Shown here piece by piece: positions 17,029-26,452 of a stretch of DNA of 64,000 nucleotides. The notes beneath the pieces are model-generated. The model did not search any database and was not told the DNA's origin. It worked only from the letters and a program-made list of their open reading frames with translations. The position numbers and the translations under genes were made by a program. Every line of letters starts with the position of its first letter. The stretch's first letter is position 1. Source of the stretch: Rhodohalobacter mucosus (GTDB lineage Bacteria; Bacteroidota; Rhodothermia; Balneolales; Balneolaceae); NCBI RefSeq assembly GCF_003150675.1, contig NZ_QGGB01000004.1, positions 56,867 through 120,866 of the forward strand. Reading direction: 5' to 3'.

Positions 17029-17751
17029 ATGTGGATTTTCATCCTTTTTCTGGCTTTTGTGATGTTGGCAAGCGCTTTTGCGGGCAGCCGGAACTGGTTT
17101 ACACTCGACCGCCTCACGCGGGAAAATGTGCTCAACGCTGCGCTGATTACCCTTCTTGTATTTACGCTTATGATGATAGCCTATGTGGCCGGCTTTTTTC
17201 CTCAAAGCATCGCAGCGCCGGTAATGATGACGCTATACACAATGATCAGTGGTTTTTTTGGCGGGTACGCAATTCGAATGTACAGAAACCGGAGCAGATC
17301 CGGCACCATACTCTATCAGCACCGATCATTCTGGATCGATCATGCCCCTAATTTACTTTCTGTGATTCTGCTGCTGTACGGACTTTACCGTACCGCGCTG
17401 CTTACGGACCAGCTTATCACGGGAATCAGGGTTACATCGGGCCTCTCGCTGATGGCCATCGGCCTCTTTATGTGGACCCTGAAGGCTGTTCCGGAGTTCA
17501 GATCTCTGGGAATACTGTTACTCGACCGCCATATTCACTGGAAACATGTAATTGCCTGGCACTGGAGCAGTGAGTCGATTGTAACCATTGAGTATATGGC
17601 GGAGGAACAGAGTAACGATCAACGCATCCGGCAGTTTTCTACGGCGATTCCGGATGAAGACCGCAAAGAGATCGAAGTGGTTCTGAAGTCAAAGATGGAA
17701 GAGTTCTCAGAGCAACGGCAAAATGTTCTCTTTCCGGATGATCCGGAGTGA
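17029..17751 (+). CDS. hypothetical integral membrane protein
   Basis: The 240-residue protein has about five membrane helices in the first 155 residues and a soluble C-terminal domain of about 80 residues (LLDRHIHWKHVIAWHW onward) that looks like a small beta-rich sensor or PH-like unit. I do not recognise the family with confidence; DUF5673 has a similar plan. It is convergent with the CoA-binding gene. Confidence 0.5.
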   Translation: MWIFILFLAFVMLASAFAGSRNWFTLDRLTRENVLNAALITLLVFTLMMIAYVAGFFPQSIAAPVMMTLYTMISGFFGGYAIRMYRNRSRSGTILYQHRSFWIDHAPNLLSVILLLYGLYRTALLTDQLITGIRVTSGLSLMAIGLFMWTLKAVPEFRSLGILLLDRHIHWKHVIAWHWSSESIVTIEYMAEEQSNDQRIRQFSTAIPDEDRKEIEVVLKSKMEEFSEQRQNVLFPDDPE

Positions 17752-17760
17752 TACCCGCGG

Positions 17761-18189
17761 TCAGCGATGCTCCACCATTACACACCGGTTCTCTACATAT
17801 TTGAAACCATTTTTCTCTGCCAGTTCTTTGGCTGAATCCGTACTTACATCAAGCTGTGTCCAGATAACGGGTTTCTCCCCCCTGTCTTTACTCCAGCTGA
17901 TAATCTCTTCGACAACCTCATCCACATAGCGTTTATTCCTGAAAATATCGATAAGATCGATTGATATGTTCTCGGGAAGATCATCCAGTGAGGGATAACT
18001 CTGCCTGCCAAGCACCTCACTTTCGTTGGGGTTTACGGGGTAGATCGTAAACCCTGCGCTCATGAGATATTCTGCGATGTGATAGCTTGTGCGATTCGGG
18101 TTGGATGAACAGCCAATGACCGCTATCGTCTTCACATTGCTGAGCAACTCTTTAAGCTCGTCTGATGATCGTTTTTGAAAAGGATTCAA
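17761..18189 (-). CDS. CoA-binding domain protein (YccU-like)
   Basis: The 142-residue protein is a single CoA-binding Rossmann domain: VIGCSSNPNRTSYHIAEYL near residue 24, VNPNESEVLG, and DLIDIFRNKRYVDEVVEE. These stand-alone domains resemble the N-terminal part of succinyl-CoA synthetase-like proteins; physiological role is unclear. The frame offers no ATG upstream, so the start is a TTG at 18189. Confidence 0.85.
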   Translation of the reverse strand: MNPFQKRSSDELKELLSNVKTIAVIGCSSNPNRTSYHIAEYLMSAGFTIYPVNPNESEVLGRQSYPSLDDLPENISIDLIDIFRNKRYVDEVVEEIISWSKDRGEKPVIWTQLDVSTDSAKELAEKNGFKYVENRCVMVEHR

Positions 18190-18261
18190 ATTCTCAATTA
18201 TCTATTAAAAAGGTTATATTTAAGCATTCAATATACTCGAAAATGAAAATAAAGGAACATT

Positions 18262-18693
18262 TTGTCTAAAGTAAAAGACGGCGATACCGTCAAAGTACAC
18301 TATACAGGAACACTTGATAACGGAGAAGTTTTTGATACATCAGAAAACCGGGAACCTCTTGAGTTTACGCTCGGTCAGGGGCAGTTAATCCCTGGTTTTG
18401 AAAAAGCAGTGACCGGACTGGCTGTAGGAGACTCAACTACAGTCGATATTCCCAGCAAAGAAGCCTATGGCGATGTGCGGGAAGACCTGATCATTTCTGT
18501 GCCAAAATCACAGCTGCCTGATGATATAGAACCACAAGTTGGAATGCAGCTTCAGGTTAACCAGCCTGACGGCCAGCCGGTGCCGGTTCGCGTAACCGAA
18601 ATCGGAGATGAAAACCTGACACTGGATGCGAATCATCCGCTTGCAGGCCAGGATCTCTCGTTTAAAATTGAAGTTGTTGACGTAGCCGGATAA
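18262..18693 (+). CDS. FKBP-type peptidyl-prolyl isomerase, SlyD-like
   Basis: The 143-residue product has the FKBP core with an inserted flap: VHYTGTLDNGEVFDTS, GQGQLIPGFEKAVTGLAVGD and KEAYGD near residue 77, as in SlyD. The His-rich metal-binding tail of E. coli SlyD is absent. The start is a TTG at 18262 with AAGGAA just upstream; the nearby ATG at 18243 is out of frame. It is a cytoplasmic folding catalyst/chaperone with its own terminator. Confidence 0.9.
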   Translation: MSKVKDGDTVKVHYTGTLDNGEVFDTSENREPLEFTLGQGQLIPGFEKAVTGLAVGDSTTVDIPSKEAYGDVREDLIISVPKSQLPDDIEPQVGMQLQVNQPDGQPVPVRVTEIGDENLTLDANHPLAGQDLSFKIEVVDVAG

Positions 18694-18719
18694 TTCATAC
18701 GGGTACGATCATGATTCTG

Positions 18720-18760
18720 ACCCGGCCTGATGCAACCTTGTATCAGACCGGGTTTTTTTA
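18720..18760 (+). terminator. intrinsic terminator of the FKBP gene
   Basis: ACCCGGCCTGAT pairs with ATCAGACCGGGT (one unpaired base) around a 10-base loop and is followed by seven T. It lies 27 bases after the FKBP stop codon. Confidence 0.85.
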
Positions 18761-18952
18761 TATCTGAGCCATGCATCATACCCTACCTGCCCATATTTGA
18801 ATTGAATCGTGCGCTCACTTCAGCAACTGAGAACGCTTCCCGGTACTGTAATATCTGCCGCTGTAGTTACAGTACAGTTCTGAACACTGTTTACAGATCC
18901 TCACAACTTTACTGAATCATCAAAATTAACACTGAATCACCCTTTTTATCAG

Positions 18953-20113
18953 ATGGCCAATTTCGATAAAAAAAGCACCGTAAGCATTACCTGTCCCATG
19001 GGCCTCGCTCCTTTCCTCACTGAAGAGGTGAAAGATCTTGGATTTGAACCGGTGACTGTTCGCGAAACAGGAGTTGAAATCGTGGCAAGCCTCACCGATT
19101 GCATGTTACTCAATTTCTGGCTGCGTACGGCACACCGTGTACACTATTTGCTGGAAGAGAAACCCATTAATCATCCCGATAAGCTTCGTAACTGGCTTAA
19201 GGTTTTTCCCTGGGAGGAGTGGATCCCAAACGACGGTTACCTGTCCGTTACCTCACGTATTGATCACCCCACCATCGAAAATGACCAGTTTGCAAACCTG
19301 GTAGTAAAAGATGCTATTGTTGACCGCATTCGCTTTAAAACCAACGAGCGGCCCGATAGCGGATCGGAGCTCTCAAAGACAGTCATTTTCCTTTTCTGGA
19401 ACAAGGATATTGCAAGAATATTTATAGATACTTCGGGCGAATCATTGTCCCGCAGAAATTACCGAAGCAGTTCAGTGAGTGCGCCAATGCAGGAAACCCT
19501 TGCTGCGGGTATCATTTCCTCAACTACCTGGGAACCCGGTCAGCACGTCATCAATCCAATGACCGGCGGCGGAACCTTAGCCATAGAAGCTGTGATGATG
19601 GCGATGAACCGGGCACCGGCATCACTCCGGAATAACTTCGGGTTCATGCATCTGGTCGGGTACAATGAAGAGGATTATCAGAGTATCCGCGAAGAAGCCA
19701 AAAAAGCGGTAAACCGCAATGTTTCCGGCACGTTCATAGCTACCGACCATGATCCCCAGGCTATTATCGCAGCAAAGAAGAACGCACAAACAGCCGGTGT
19801 GGATCATATGATTGAATTTGTAACCTGTGATATTGCGGACACACCTGTGCCCGAAGGCCCGGGTGTGGTGGTTGTAAATCCACCCTATGGCATGAGGCTG
19901 GGCGACAGCACAGACTTACGGCCACTCTATAAGGAGATCGGTGATTTCATGAAGAACAGCTGTGCGGGCAAGACCGGCTATGTGTTTACGGCCAATATGG
20001 CCCTTGCCAAGAAAGTGGGCCTGCGCGCAAAAAGCCGTACGCAATTTTTCAACTCCACGCTGGAGTGCAGGCTGCTGGAGTATGAACTCTATGAAGGCAG
20101 CAAAAAAGGATGA
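18953..20113 (+). CDS. THUMP-domain class I RNA methyltransferase (RlmL/Trm11-like)
   Basis: The 386-residue protein has an N-terminal THUMP/ferredoxin-like half (about 1-165) and a C-terminal Rossmann methyltransferase with PMTGGGTLAIEA (motif I) and N309-P-P-Y-G, the catalytic NPPY of N2-guanine or N6-adenine methyltransferases. It is the size of RlmL's N-terminal half (23S rRNA m2G2445) without the RlmK domain. A heptamer array begins four bases after the stop codon. Confidence 0.88.
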   Translation: MANFDKKSTVSITCPMGLAPFLTEEVKDLGFEPVTVRETGVEIVASLTDCMLLNFWLRTAHRVHYLLEEKPINHPDKLRNWLKVFPWEEWIPNDGYLSVTSRIDHPTIENDQFANLVVKDAIVDRIRFKTNERPDSGSELSKTVIFLFWNKDIARIFIDTSGESLSRRNYRSSSVSAPMQETLAAGIISSTTWEPGQHVINPMTGGGTLAIEAVMMAMNRAPASLRNNFGFMHLVGYNEEDYQSIREEAKKAVNRNVSGTFIATDHDPQAIIAAKKNAQTAGVDHMIEFVTCDIADTPVPEGPGVVVVNPPYGMRLGDSTDLRPLYKEIGDFMKNSCAGKTGYVFTANMALAKKVGLRAKSRTQFFNSTLECRLLEYELYEGSKKG

Positions 20114-20117
20114 GGAC

Positions 20118-20221
20118 GATGGGCGATGGGCGATGGGCGATGGGCGATGGGCGATGGGCGATGGGCGATGGGCGATGGGCGATGGGCGATGGGCGATGGG
20201 CGATGGGCGATGGGCGATGGG
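20118..20221. repeat. heptanucleotide tandem array (GATGGGC) x14.9
   Basis: Fourteen perfect GATGGGC copies plus GATGGG, 104 bp without a single mismatch. It fills the start of the gap between the RlmL-like gene (plus) and the convergent O-methyltransferase gene (minus). Because 7 is not a multiple of 3, all frames read through it, giving artefactual GDGRWAM repeats on the plus strand. Perfect identity implies recent expansion or ongoing slippage. Confidence 0.98.
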
Positions 20222-20295
20222 AAATTTTTAATTTTCAAGCTTATTAGCAAGTTTATACTTAACTTAGGCTCTATATTTAAACTCAATACTCAAGA

Positions 20296-20928
20296 CTATT
20301 TAACCCTCACCACGGTTACCCCATCCCGAAGCGGAAGCATCAACTGGTCTACTTCGTCATCATCCCGGATCAGTTCACTGGTTTTGTGAATAGCGTACTC
20401 TTTACCCTCTTTGGCGTTCAGTACCATCCCATCCCAAAGCATATTGTCAAGCACGATCAGGCTGCCTGAGATCGTCTTTTTCCTGATCATCTTCCAGTAC
20501 TCCGGATAGCTGATCTTGTCCGCATCCAGGTATACAAGATCAAAGTTTCCCTCCAGTCCGGGAATCACTTCCAGCGCATTGCCCATAATTTGCCTTATTT
20601 TACTTCTGTAGGGTTCTTTTGAAAAAAAACCGTCTGATATCTCCCTGTACCGGCTGTTCATCTCAATCGTTATCAGTTCGCCGTTTTCCGGTAGTACGCC
20701 GGCCATCATCAGTGCCGAATACCCTGTAAATGTTCCCACGTCGAGTACGCGTTTTGCACCGGAAATCTGAACCAGAAGTTTAAGAAGCAGCCCCGTCTGT
20801 CTGCCGCTCAGCATATCAGTATGCTCCAGATTCTTTTCTGACGCCCGAATAAGCCGTTTCACAATTTCAGGCTCTTCAGTTGTAAATGATTCGGTATATT
20901 CAGCTATTCTCTTGTTAACAAGTTCCAT
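20296..20928 (-). CDS. class I SAM-dependent O-methyltransferase (caffeoyl-CoA OMT family)
   Basis: The 210-residue protein shows RVLDVGTFTGYSALMMA (SAM motif I, about residue 59), an acidic ribose ligand in LITIEMNSRY, the metal-binding DLVYLDADK and LIVLDNMLWDG, all typical of the small cation-dependent O-methyltransferases. In bacteria substrates are usually unknown catechols. It is cytoplasmic and stands alone. Confidence 0.88.
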   Translation of the reverse strand: MELVNKRIAEYTESFTTEEPEIVKRLIRASEKNLEHTDMLSGRQTGLLLKLLVQISGAKRVLDVGTFTGYSALMMAGVLPENGELITIEMNSRYREISDGFFSKEPYRSKIRQIMGNALEVIPGLEGNFDLVYLDADKISYPEYWKMIRKKTISGSLIVLDNMLWDGMVLNAKEGKEYAIHKTSELIRDDDEVDQLMLPLRDGVTVVRVK

Positions 20929-21010
20929 ATACCTCCAGTACTTAATCCGTTTCTTTTTAAAAATTAGCAGCTCAATTCAATAACCCCGCAATGCCGGCAG
21001 CTGTCCGGCT

Positions 21011-21721
21011 TTGCAAGCATCGTTCAGAATCAGATTTCAACCATTGTCCCAAAGCAATCATACATTCATTCCGGCTAACGAATCGAAATGGTTTATCGCA
21101 CTTTTCGATTTTTATGTGCGAAATCTCTTTCACCGTCGATTTAAAAATATTCTGATTGATCAAGAGTACCAACCCTCTTCCGGCAGCCGCACAATTTACT
21201 TTCTGAACCATACCTCATGGTGGGACGGCCTTATCCCCCTGCTTCTGAATCAAAAGCTTTTTAAGCAGAAAGCGAGGGCTATGATGGAAGATAAGCAGAT
21301 GCTTGAGCACCGTTTTTTCAGAAAAATAGGAGCCTTTTCGGTGAATCTGGATCATCCGCGCTCTGCGGTTAAATCCCTCAGATATGCAAGCAGATCCATG
21401 GAGAGGCCGAACTCTTCTTTGTACATCTATCCGGAAGGTAAAATCGTACCTTTCAGTGTCGGTAAACCGGAGTTCAAGCGGGGTTTGGGGTGGCTCGCAA
21501 AAGAGTGCCCTGCGTGCGACCTTGTGCCGGTGGGTATCTATATTCAAACCGCACGTCACGATAAGCCGGAACTATTCATCCGGATTGGTGATCCGTCAAC
21601 CCCGGATCGAAGTATGGATACAAAAGAACTATCAAAACTGCTCGAAATGGATCTTCAGTCTGTTCTCATTTCCCTGCGGAAAAAGGCTCATAATGACCCG
21701 GATGGGTTTCGTTCACTCTAA
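21011..21721 (+). CDS. lysophospholipid (1-acylglycerol-3-phosphate-like) acyltransferase
   Basis: The protein has the acyltransferase motif I NHTSWWDG (H-x4-D) and the glycerol-phosphate-binding IYPEGKIVPF (motif III), spaced as in PlsC-like enzymes. No ATG precedes the conserved FIPANESKWF segment; the frame opens with TTG at 21011 and a second TTG at 21044, which gives a better fit to family N-termini. A weakly hydrophobic protein, likely peripheral on the inner membrane. The acyl acceptor is unknown. Confidence 0.82.
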   Translation: MQASFRIRFQPLSQSNHTFIPANESKWFIALFDFYVRNLFHRRFKNILIDQEYQPSSGSRTIYFLNHTSWWDGLIPLLLNQKLFKQKARAMMEDKQMLEHRFFRKIGAFSVNLDHPRSAVKSLRYASRSMERPNSSLYIYPEGKIVPFSVGKPEFKRGLGWLAKECPACDLVPVGIYIQTARHDKPELFIRIGDPSTPDRSMDTKELSKLLEMDLQSVLISLRKKAHNDPDGFRSL

Positions 21722-21924
21722 GTCCATAACCTATTACGGATATCAGGTATTTGTAAGGCTGACGTGAATTTTTTAAACATTATCCCTATGATTCATTTAA
21801 TGTACCACAAGAATGCTGTTATATGAACTATCCTAAACCCGGCTATGATCCACATGGCGGCTAGAGTGCAGTTAAAAAATATCCTCCCTCATTTACAAAT
21901 TACACCCATTAAGCCACGATAAAC

Positions 21925-22617
21925 ATGTTTACAGCCGTCAAAGATTTTGTATTGAAGGATATTGTTCTTGAATTCAAGGATATGAAATGCCTGCATGGCC
22001 TCAAAGACCTGCATCACAGTTATATACCCTGGAGCGGGGCTTCCATTCGTCCCACAGCGCTGGTCTACATCCTGAACGACATCATGATCAACGGACGCAA
22101 AACCATGGTGGAGTGCGGTGCCGGCATATCAACCATTTACGTTGCTGCACTGCTTAAGCAAATAGGTGAAACCGACCGCATGCTATACTCAATCGACCAC
22201 GATAATAACTGGTTATCCATTATCAAAAAACAATTGCAGGACAATGACCTTGAGGGTTTTGTTAAACAAATTCACGCTCCATTGGTTCATTCAGACTATT
22301 GTCAGGATAACACCCAGACTTGGTACGATCCAGATATAATCAGGAGTGCAGTCGGCGGCAGGACCATTGATCTGCTTTTTGTTGACGGTCCGCCGGCCAA
22401 CAAAAAAGGGTTTGAGGAATCGCGGTATCCTGCACTTCCTTTTTTCAAAGAGAATCTGGCCGAAAACAAGACTGTTCTTCTGGACGATGCAGACCGGAAA
22501 GGGGAAGCAAAAATTGCAGAAAAATGGGCTCAAGAACTGGGGCTTCCTTTTAAAAAATCCATCCTTTCAGGCAATATGTACATATGCAGGCATGGAGACT
22601 CTTACAACGTGATGTGA
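21925..22617 (+). CDS. SAM-dependent methyltransferase (Methyltransf_24-like)
   Basis: The 230-residue protein carries VECGAGISTIYVAALL (motif I), SIDHDNNW (acidic ribose ligand) and DLLFVDGPPA (motif IV), followed by VLLDDADRKGE. The pattern fits class I methyltransferases of the glycan- or secondary-metabolite-modifying type. It is a single gene; substrate unknown. Confidence 0.75.
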   Translation: MFTAVKDFVLKDIVLEFKDMKCLHGLKDLHHSYIPWSGASIRPTALVYILNDIMINGRKTMVECGAGISTIYVAALLKQIGETDRMLYSIDHDNNWLSIIKKQLQDNDLEGFVKQIHAPLVHSDYCQDNTQTWYDPDIIRSAVGGRTIDLLFVDGPPANKKGFEESRYPALPFFKENLAENKTVLLDDADRKGEAKIAEKWAQELGLPFKKSILSGNMYICRHGDSYNVM

Positions 22618-22706
22618 TGGCCTGAGGAGATACGCCTTTTAATTAAAAGTTGATTTTGGAGTTAATTTAACATTTATCCAGAACCATATATGGATCTTCA
22701 GCGGAT

Positions 22707-23753
22707 TCAACAATCCACAACAGTCCCGCTTTTCTGACTTTTTAAAGCCAGTTCGATCATCCGGATAACTTCTGCTGCCTCAGCCGGTTTTACCTGCAGG
22801 TCAACCTTTCCATTCACAGCATCTGCAATATTCCTGTAGAACTGCGGATAGCCACCCCCTGCCGTCGGAATACGCTCTTCCCTAAATGAATCGCCGTCTG
22901 CGGTTCTGAGCACTCCAAATTTATTTTCCGGCTCATGCCCCCATTCAGCCCCATGTGGGTCATCCCCCCGGGCGAGAGCCTCCTCCTGGGGATCGAACCC
23001 ATATTTGACGTACGAACCCATCGTACCCCGTATCACAAATCTCGGTGTGGCATCTGCAACAAGCATTCCGGCTCTGAGGGTAGCCGTGAAATCATCGTAG
23101 TAGAACCGGATCATGAAAAAGTCATCGGCCTCCCCCCACCTTTGATTGCGAATATCGGCAAAAAGTTTATTGGGTACACCGAAAACCTGAAGTGCCTGAT
23201 CAATCAAATGCGGAGACAAATCGTACAGAATGCCGCTGCCCGGCAGGTCTTTCTCTTTCCAGGCGTCTTCCTTCAGATAGTTACGAAACCGGTCAAAGCG
23301 GGACTCAAATTCAACCAGTCTGCCAACAGCCTGACGGCTGATCAGGTTTCTGACCGTAAGAAAATCGCCGTCCCATCGCCGGTTATGAAATACAGTAAGC
23401 ACCTTGCCGGACTTCTCCGCTGTGCGGGTCAGGCTGTGTGCCTGTTCGGCGGTCACCGTGAAGGGTTTATCCACAACCACATGTTTACCGGCCGTGAGCG
23501 CATCATGGGCCATTTTGTAATGAAGATGATTGGGAGTGGTGATAACAATTAAATCTGTGTCTTCAGAACGGATCAGCTCCTCTGCGCTCCGCATCACATT
23601 CACCTCATTTCTGCCTGGAATCTGCTCGGGTCCCGTTCTCGTTACTACGTTTTTCAAAACCATACTGCGGCATGCATCGATAAGCGGAGCGTGTATGTTC
23701 CGTCCCGATTTGCCGAAACCGAGAATACCTGCCCTGATGACGGATTCTTTCAT
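22707..23753 (-). CDS. Gfo/Idh/MocA-family oxidoreductase (YdgJ/IolX-like)
   Basis: Start taken at the ATG at 23753 (MKESVIRAGILGFGKSG), giving 348 residues with the Rossmann motif GFGKSG directly at the N-terminus. VDKPF supplies the catalytic Lys and FHNRRWDGD is typical of the YdgJ/scyllo-inositol dehydrogenase branch. It is divergent from the nitrilase gene, 232 bases away. Substrate probably a polyol or sugar, by family only. Confidence 0.85.
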   Translation of the reverse strand: MKESVIRAGILGFGKSGRNIHAPLIDACRSMVLKNVVTRTGPEQIPGRNEVNVMRSAEELIRSEDTDLIVITTPNHLHYKMAHDALTAGKHVVVDKPFTVTAEQAHSLTRTAEKSGKVLTVFHNRRWDGDFLTVRNLISRQAVGRLVEFESRFDRFRNYLKEDAWKEKDLPGSGILYDLSPHLIDQALQVFGVPNKLFADIRNQRWGEADDFFMIRFYYDDFTATLRAGMLVADATPRFVIRGTMGSYVKYGFDPQEEALARGDDPHGAEWGHEPENKFGVLRTADGDSFREERIPTAGGGYPQFYRNIADAVNGKVDLQVKPAEAAEVIRMIELALKSQKSGTVVDC

Positions 23754-23985
23754 AAATGATTTAATTATCTCAACCCTATAATTCAGGAAAAAGATGAAAC
23801 CCGTACCCATAGGTTAAGCGATACGGCCCAAAATGATTTCCCAACTTACGCAATTTTGTTTTTGATGGGCAACGGATAGACAATATCACCCGCTTTAATT
23901 AGCTTATCAACCCAACATGATGCCCAAGCAACTGCAAAACGGCTTTTGTTAAACCCACTATTTTTAAATTGAAATTTATTTCAGG

Positions 23986-24939
23986 ATGTCATCAGAAAAT
24001 CAGTTAACGGTCGCCCTTGCCCAGATTTCGCCTGTCTGGCTTAAAAAGTCTGAAACTCTAAAAAAAATTGAATTGAACATCAGGGAAGCCGCAAATAACG
24101 GTGCTGAGCTGGTGGCGTTTGGCGAGGGCCTTCTCCCCGGCTATCCGCACTGGCTGGCCAATACAATGGCTTCGGAATGGAACTCAGCGGTTCAGAAGGA
24201 ACTCTTTGCGCACTACGTGAACCAGGCGGTACGTATTGAAAAGGGGGATCTGAGTGAAATCTGTAAACTGGCGGGGAAAAACAAAATTGCCGTTTATCTG
24301 GGATTAATTGAGCGCGCTGCCGATCGGGGCGGTCACAGCGTGTACTGTTCGCTGGTTTATATCGATCCGAAAGGAGAAATACAATCCGTCCATCGAAAGC
24401 TGCAGCCCACCTACGATGAGCGTCTTGCATGGGCACAGGGCGATGGAAACGGACTGCAGGTACACCCGCTGAAAGCGTTTAGCGTTGGCGGGCTGAACTG
24501 CTGGGAAAACTGGATGCCGCTGCCCAGGGCAGCACTGTACGGCATGGGGGAAGATTTGCATGTGGCCGTCTGGCCCGGAAGCATCCGGAATACAAAAGAC
24601 ATCACGAGATTTATGGCACTTGAAGGACGTTCCTTCGTTCTGTCGGTCTCTTCGCTGATGAGAACGAAGGATTTCCCGCCTGATACCCCTCACCTGGACC
24701 TGATCCTGGAGCAAGCGCCCGAAGTTCTTACCGACGGCGGTTCCTGCATTGCGGCACCTGACGGCAGCTGGGTTGCGGAACCGTGCACAAATGAGGAGAA
24801 GCTGATCATCCGTACACTTGACTATGAGCGGGTGCTTGAGGAGCGGCAAAATTTTGATCCGGCAGGCCATTATTCACGGCCGGACGTGACTCGGCTGGTA
24901 TTGAACCGTGAACGGCAGTCTACCATTGAATTCAAATAA
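23986..24939 (+). CDS. nitrilase (carbon-nitrogen hydrolase)
   Basis: The 317-residue protein has the Glu-Lys-Cys triad of the nitrilase superfamily: E47 in AFGEGLLPGYPHW, K138 in HRKLQPTY and C172 in NCWENWMPL. The CWEN-MPL context marks true nitrilases/cyanide hydratases rather than amidases, so hydrolysis of a nitrile to acid and ammonia is the likely reaction. It is cytoplasmic and usually oligomeric (spiral). No aldoxime dehydratase is adjacent. Confidence 0.9.
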   Translation: MSSENQLTVALAQISPVWLKKSETLKKIELNIREAANNGAELVAFGEGLLPGYPHWLANTMASEWNSAVQKELFAHYVNQAVRIEKGDLSEICKLAGKNKIAVYLGLIERAADRGGHSVYCSLVYIDPKGEIQSVHRKLQPTYDERLAWAQGDGNGLQVHPLKAFSVGGLNCWENWMPLPRAALYGMGEDLHVAVWPGSIRNTKDITRFMALEGRSFVLSVSSLMRTKDFPPDTPHLDLILEQAPEVLTDGGSCIAAPDGSWVAEPCTNEEKLIIRTLDYERVLEERQNFDPAGHYSRPDVTRLVLNRERQSTIEFK

Positions 24940-25091
24940 TTCTCCTGTATTGATTTAAAATTAATTACCGTTTTCTAAACAGGACTGGCTTTTTAAAGCA
25001 GTTTCAGTACGAAGATTATATATTTGGAACATCATCATTACAGCTTCCCGGTGCAATCCTGCCCGATCGGTACCATTTATCCCGTTAACCC

Positions 25092-26207
25092 ATGAGTGCG
25101 ATTTTACACCTTTACAGGCGCCCGTTCCTGACGGCTCTGCTGATTGCAGTACACGTGCTGCTGTTTTACGGTGATCTCTTTGGCCAAAGCACCCGTATTT
25201 CGGCCGGCTACACCCTGCGCAACTTTTCAGCAGAGACTGTCATAAATCCGGATGTGAGCAGTGAATCCGCACTGCTTCAGAAAGGCTCGATTCACGTTGA
25301 AGTGGAGCAGCTCTTCAGGCACAGCTTTTTCATGGGTATCAGGTCCGATTATCTGATACACAACAGAAACACACCGCTCACCGGAGGCCCCGTCGATTTT
25401 AACCAGGTTTCATTCAAGGGTAGTGTTGGTCTGCAGTGGGATCGAATCGGGCTTTACACCGGCGTAAACGGGGGGTATCTCTGGGATTTATCGTTTCAGC
25501 CGTCCGAAAATGCACAAACCGGGCTCACTTCAATCACTCCTTCCGGTGAATCAGGGTCGTTCTTTGGCGGTCTGCATATCGGGGCCAGATATTACCTCTT
25601 CCGATATCTCCGTGTCGAGGCTGAATTCAGAAATCCGGTCTTTGCGAAGAATCGGTTTGAGCCTAACAGCGCACGGTCTTCACTATCCGGGCTATCCTCA
25701 ATACGGTTCGAACCGACTCAATTCAGCGTAGGAGTATCAGTAAGTATTCCCATTCGCAACAGAGCGCGGGCTCGCAGCTCCTCCACCCGAACGGGCTCAA
25801 CACCACCCCCTCTTTTGTCCACATCCGGCTCTGTCCGTTTCCGTTCGCCTGTTGACGGTCCTGCACTCATTACCTCGCCGTTTGGGCGTCGATGGGGCCG
25901 CATGCATGAAGGTGTGGATATTGATGCCCGTAAAGGCGACCGCATCCTTGCGGCAGCCGACGGTGTTGTCGTTGAAGCGAAAACGTCTGTCAGCTATGGC
26001 AGAATGGTAATCGTGCAACACAGCGATCTCTACTCAACCTACTATACTCACCTTAGCCGTATCAGCGTATCCGGCGGTGATCGGGTACGGGCCGGTGACG
26101 TAATCGGTCAGGCCGGTGATACGGGTGTCGCAACCGGTGTGCATCTTCATTTTGAAGTGCGCAGAAACGGTGTGGCGGTAGACCCCGAGAGATATATTCG
26201 GTTTTAG
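25092..26207 (+). CDS. beta-barrel-like domain fused to a LytM (M23) peptidase
   Basis: A 371-residue fusion. After a signal segment (FLTALLIAVHVLLFY, cleavage near LFGQ) come about 190 residues of alternating strands (SAGYTLRNF, GSVGLQWDRIGLYTGVNGGYLWDL, GGLHIGARYYLF, FSVGVSVSIPI) like a small outer-membrane barrel. A basic Ser/Arg/Pro linker (RARARSSSTRTGSTPPP) leads to a LytM domain with SPFGRRWGRMHEGVDIDA (first His and Asp zinc ligands) and GVHLHFEV (HxH). All zinc ligands are present, so the peptidase should be active on peptidoglycan. The fusion would put the enzyme on the outer membrane facing inward. Confidence 0.8.
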   Translation: MSAILHLYRRPFLTALLIAVHVLLFYGDLFGQSTRISAGYTLRNFSAETVINPDVSSESALLQKGSIHVEVEQLFRHSFFMGIRSDYLIHNRNTPLTGGPVDFNQVSFKGSVGLQWDRIGLYTGVNGGYLWDLSFQPSENAQTGLTSITPSGESGSFFGGLHIGARYYLFRYLRVEAEFRNPVFAKNRFEPNSARSSLSGLSSIRFEPTQFSVGVSVSIPIRNRARARSSSTRTGSTPPPLLSTSGSVRFRSPVDGPALITSPFGRRWGRMHEGVDIDARKGDRILAAADGVVVEAKTSVSYGRMVIVQHSDLYSTYYTHLSRISVSGGDRVRAGDVIGQAGDTGVATGVHLHFEVRRNGVAVDPERYIRF

Positions 26208-26211
26208 CTTT

Positions 26212-26228
26212 CAGGGTGCAGGGTGCAG
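26212..26228. repeat. short 7-bp repeat CAGGGTG x2.4
   Basis: CAGGGTGCAGGGTGCAG directly after the LytM-fusion stop codon; a minimal member of the heptamer class seen across the window. Confidence 0.6.
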
Positions 26229-26286
26229 TTTTAACGTATTGATGTGTTAAAGAAAATTCACTTGGCATTAGTAAGGCTTCAGCTTT

Positions 26287-26314
26287 TGCCTTCTGCCTTC
26301 TGCCTTCTGCCTTT
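26287..26314. repeat. heptanucleotide tandem repeat TGCCTTC x4
   Basis: Three perfect TGCCTTC copies and a fourth TGCCTTT, in the spacer before the transglycosylase gene. Confidence 0.9.
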
Positions 26315-26452
26315 TAACGACTCACGACTCAATTCAGCATTTTTTACAATCATTAAGGAAGGATTAATTTGCCCTTTATCAGTTTTGTACATTTATTCTC
26401 TGTTCAGACGGTAATTTAAATTAGCCTTAGCCCGTAATTCGAGAAGAGTCTT

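Noticed and set aside
19962..20389. Frames with GDGRWAM or SPIAHRP repeats
   Set aside because: Readings through the (GATGGGC) array; a 7-bp unit leaves every frame open.
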